NCBI GenBank assembly: GCA_019459055.1
Contig: JAIBEI010000050.1
Location: 147,213 to 211,212 of the forward strand
DNA: 64,000 nucleotides
From: Thiobacillus sp.
GTDB lineage: Bacteria > Pseudomonadota > Gammaproteobacteria > Burkholderiales > Thiobacillaceae
Direction of reading: 5' to 3'
How positions within the stretch are numbered: the stretch's first letter is position 1; every line of letters starts with the position of its first letter. Below the pieces are notes generated by a model that saw only the letters and a list, made by a program, of their open reading frames with translations, was not told where the DNA came from and made no database searches. The position numbers and the translations under genes were made by a program. Shown piece by piece: positions 62,001-64,000 of this stretch.

Positions 62001-64000
62001 TGCTCCGATCAGTGTGTCATCGAGCGCTGTTCCGTACAGTGTGTCATTGCCGGACGTGCCTTCCTGCACCAACAGAACCTGGTTCAGTTCGCTTGCCAGG
62101 AGCACCGTACCGTCAGCGAACTCGAAGCGTTCGATTATCTGGCTGTAGTCGCTGGAGTTGAACCAGGAATAGATGACAATCTGGCCGCCATCCGACAGGG
62201 TGATTTGCAAGCTGCCATACTGCTTCTCGAATTGCGCATCCTCGAGATGGATACCTGTGCCGAAACGCAGCGTATTGTTGCCGCCGCCTTCACTGACATT
62301 AAGGTTGCCATCGCCAGCGTCATACAGGTACAGATCATCACCCGCACCACCGGAGGCATAACCGCCGCCCGGACCCACCGCCAGGATGTCATTGCCGTCG
62401 CCGCCATATAGCGAGTCGTAGCCCGTGCCCCCCTCCAGAATATCGTCTCCGCTGTAGCCATACAGCGTGTCGTTGCCGTCACCACCACGCAGGGTATCGC
62501 TGAAGTTGTTGATGCCGTACAAGGCATCGTTTCCGGTCGTACCCACCTGGGTCAACGCTTGGCGGGTCAGCGCATCGGCGCTCCACACGGTGCCGTCGGC
62601 GAAGCGTATTTCATCCACCCAGGCACGGCCATCGGTGTAACTGAACCAGCCCTTTACGGTAACCCGGTCACTGCCGTTGACATGGGCCAGCAGCAAGTCG
62701 CTGCCCACCCGGCTGACCAGGACATCCTCAGCCGCAATTCCGGCACCGTATATCACTGCATCCTGGCCTCCTGTTTCCACCAAGTTGTCCTGACCATCAC
62801 CCAGTTCGAACCGATAGCTATCATCGCCTAGGCCGCCGGCCAGGCTGTCGTTGCCGCTGCCGCCGACCAGTTGGTCGTTACCGCTGCTGCCATTAAGGGT
62901 ATCGTTACCCGCCAGGCCGTAAAGAGTCGTGGCCTGGCCGGGCAGCGAGGTCAGTACATCGTCGCCCCCCGTACCGCTTTGCACCGTCAGGTTCTGCCGG
63001 ATCCATTCGGGCATCCATACCGTGCCGTCGGCGAACTCGATGCGCTGCACCAGGGCAGCGCCGGTTGCCAGCCAATTGGACAACACAAGGGTGTCGCCCG
63101 TGCTCGTGATATTGAGCAGCAGATTCTGCGCGGCGTCGGCGCCCAGCGAAATATCATCGGGAGTCAGGCCAGCCTCCAGCCGCAGCGTGTTGATGCTGCC
63201 ATCGTCGGTTTCAACGATGGTGTCGCTGCCCTGCCCACTGGAATAGACGTAGAGGTCGGCACCTTCTCCGCCGATCAGCAGGTCATTGCCTTCGCCGCCG
63301 GCCAGGGTGTCATCGCCGCTTTCGCCATAAAGCGCATCGTTGCCGCCATTACCCAGCAGGGTATCCGGCAGGCTGCTCCCCCGAAGCGTGTCGTCGCCCG
63401 CGCCCCCCTCCACATGAAAGCCGCTACCCAGCAAATCCGTGTAGGAAACCGTCGTGCCATCGGCAAACTCGAAGAGCTCGATTGAGCAGCTGTTGGCCGC
63501 ATCGTTGGCATCGAAGTTGTGGAGGATCAACTTGCCCGCGGGGTCGCCGCCGATCCACACTTCCAGGGTGCCCGCTTCACCTGGCGCCAGACGCACGTCC
63601 TGCATGCCGATACCCACTCCAAACCGCACCAGATTGGGCGCTGGGGTGCCATCGGGCATGCTGTGTCCGCTCGTGTCATAAATATGGTCGACACCGTCGC
63701 CGCGCTCATAGAGATAAACGTTGCCTCCGCCTGCGCCGACCAGAGTGTCGTCGCCGCGTCCACCCCGTAAAACGGAGCCGCCGCCGCTGGCGCTCAACAG
63801 GTTTCCGGTCGCGCTGCCCACCAGCAGGGCGCCGGCTTCGCCGGTGGTCTGGTCGGCGACATCCTGTGAATTGCGCGCATACAGGGCATCCAGGCCAAAG
63901 ACGCTGCCATCGGCCAATTTAACCCAACCCACGCAGCCGTCCATCACCAATAGCGAATCCGCGGTGCTGTAGCGCAGTTGCAGCATGCCCGGGTACCGGG
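59037..64000 (-). CDS. Giant RTX calcium-binding protein (partial, 5' end outside window)
   Basis: At least 1649 aa; the frame is still open at the right edge, so the start is probably missing. It is built almost entirely of hemolysin-type repeats (GGxGxDxLx nonapeptide blocks such as GGAGNDTLDGG), with repeats ending in FADGT plus the motif WF (HCBP-related domains) in the N-terminal half and TLTGSAAINGTGNALDN-type units in the C-terminal half. The end, NAMASFSPPTAGQTTLPPAYQ and SNLDSVIAANWQ, lacks cysteine and fits a T1SS C-terminal signal. Calcium folds such repeats outside the cell. Likely a surface or secreted protein; no acyltransferase gene is seen, so it is not a typical acylated toxin. 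Confidence 0.9.
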   Translation of the reverse strand, partial: RYPGMLQLRYSTADSLLVMDGCVGWVKLADGSVFGLDALYARNSQDVADQTTGEAGALLVGSATGNLLSASGGGSVLRGGRGDDTLVGAGGGNVYLYERGDGVDHIYDTSGHSMPDGTPAPNLVRFGVGIGMQDVRLAPGEAGTLEVWIGGDPAGKLILHNFDANDAANSCSIELFEFADGTTVSYTDLLGSGFHVEGGAGDDTLRGSSLPDTLLGNGGNDALYGESGDDTLAGGEGNDLLIGGEGADLYVYSSGQGSDTIVETDDGSINTLRLEAGLTPDDISLGADAAQNLLLNITSTGDTLVLSNWLATGAALVQRIEFADGTVWMPEWIRQNLTVQSGTGGDDVLTSLPGQATTLYGLAGNDTLNGSSGNDQLVGGSGNDSLAGGLGDDSYRFELGDGQDNLVETGGQDAVIYGAGIAAEDVLVSRVGSDLLLAHVNGSDRVTVKGWFSYTDGRAWVDEIRFADGTVWSADALTRQALTQVGTTGNDALYGINNFSDTLRGGDGNDTLYGYSGDDILEGGTGYDSLYGGDGNDILAVGPGGGYASGGAGDDLYLYDAGDGNLNVSEGGGNNTLRFGTGIHLEDAQFEKQYGSLQITLSDGGQIVIYSWFNSSDYSQIIERFEFADGTVLLASELNQVLLVQEGTSGNDTLYGTALDDTLIGADGNDTLWGEFGNDLLRGDQGQDLLYGGYGDDHLYGGEGNDVLYGEDGNDRLDGGAGDDYLVGGAGNDDYRELGLGQDRILDSAGVDNLYFASDVLPEHMIISRVNADLRIGFAGREDSVTLQEWFRQPSNSIEAFFFADGSQLSAADINSPFSLVSGNGSITGTAGDDLLYGGAGQDTLQGGAGNDLLDGGAGADSLVGGAGDDTYIADDNDTIVELSGEGIDTLVWTSSAAVLLPAELENLVLAESAGYQATGNALDNRIIGNSRDNSLDGGAGADVLEGGLGSDTYYVDNPGDLVVERANEGDSDRVLASISYSLPEHVENLTLTGSAAINGVGNELNNSLTGNDAANVLMGGAGNDYLTGRLGIDTLVGGSGDDVYYLDGYDDILVEGEGEGYDRIVINAVSEEKGNLGYTGTFTMAGNIESLRMSGYVSDASLYGNSLDNIIDARGSKVFSHQSGNTTYYYQAAVDIYGGAGNDTIYAAEGGGVLDGGLGDDVMQGGGGGDAYYVDSEFDQVIENSSSSTDSVHSTISYTLGGNLENLYLLGSSDINGTGNEKSNNLYGNSGNNELTGGAGNDRLVGGGGNDTLNGGVGDDIYVLSSNSLIVEQADEGMDKVEASITYSLGAHLEQLTLIGSMAINGTGNDLDNLITGNGANNRLEGGLGNDTLDGQDGNDTMLGGVGDDRYYVSETKDVVTEYANEGADTVYSSVSYQLNNNLENLVLTGYSSINGTGNALDNTLIGNAANNTLTGGAGNDWLDGLGGTDKMLGGLGNDTYVVDVSTETITERSNEGTDLVLASATFTLSSNVENLTLTGAAAINGTGNALDNVLIGNGAVNSLSGDTGNDTLDGMGGADILAGGKGNDTYIMGRDYGADTVVENDTTAGNTDIAQFLSGIAADQIWFSKVANDLEVSIIGTADMLVIKDWYLGTAYHVEQFKTADGMTLYDSQVDNLVNAMASFSPPTAGQTTLPPAYQSNLDSVIAANWQ

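Noticed and set aside
59037..63980. Regularly spaced short repeats that could resemble a CRISPR array
   Set aside because: The repeats are coding, degenerate and in frame over nearly 5 kb; translated they are RTX nonapeptides. Spacing follows the protein repeats, not 60-70 bp repeat-spacer units.

Overview
The window looks like chromosomal DNA of a chemolithotrophic, sulfur-oxidising betaproteobacterium, most likely Thiobacillus or a close relative. It is GC-rich and carries a complete reverse-type dsr cluster (dsrABEFHCMKLJOPNR plus cysG). Other genes have betaproteobacterial types and neighbourhoods: dusB-fis-purH-purD, the BPSS1780-type membrane protein, ntrBC/glnA and hemA-prfA-prmC. No rRNA or tRNA gene and no CRISPR array was seen. 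The assignment to Thiobacillus is inference from gene content; no search was run.

Layout. 1-16.5 kb is mostly housekeeping: the 3' end of uvrD, a BPSS1780 membrane protein, a DUF2782 protein, a LOG-family phosphoribohydrolase, polA, mscL, dusB-fis-purH-purD, a TsaC-type protein, hemF, a very large divergent peptidoglycan glycosyltransferase/transpeptidase, and a NarX/NarL-like two-component pair. 16.5-17.8 kb holds a GFA protein, a 161-bp MITE with IS630-type ends, and a YjdM/PhnA zinc-ribbon protein. 17.8-22.5 kb is pyruvate:ferredoxin oxidoreductase (nifJ) with a dihydroorotate dehydrogenase-like partner.

22.7-36.9 kb (minus strand) is the dsr operon, the pathway that oxidises stored or persulfidic sulfur to sulfite. 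DsrEFH and DsrC relay sulfur, DsrAB oxidises it using amidated siroheme (CysG, DsrN), DsrL passes electrons to NAD+, and DsrMKJOP connects to the membrane quinone pool and the periplasm. Divergent from it, 37.3-41.0 kb carries an uncharacterised six-gene cluster: a 73-aa protein, a Cas6/Cmx6-like protein with no CRISPR nearby, a DsrC paralogue without its C-terminal cysteine, a 3-mercaptopyruvate-type sulfurtransferase, an unknown protein and a TauD/TfdA-like dioxygenase.

41-44.3 kb is hemA-prfA-prmC. 44.3-47.7 kb is a compact HPr-rel-A cassette: a PqqD-like protein, an HprK-related kinase and a nucleotidyltransferase, with overlapping frames. Next comes an exported protein behind its own very good sigma-54 promoter, then the remnant of a second nucleotidyltransferase. 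This is the best candidate for an undescribed system. 47.7-54.4 kb has grxD, ntrC-ntrB, a DUF4124 protein, glnA with a textbook sigma-54/NtrC control region, a rhodanese-like protein and aroE, followed by mtgA. 55.2-64 kb (minus strand) is a type I secretion module: HlyD-like adaptor, HlyB-like ABC exporter with a degenerate C39 domain, and a giant RTX protein that runs off the right edge.
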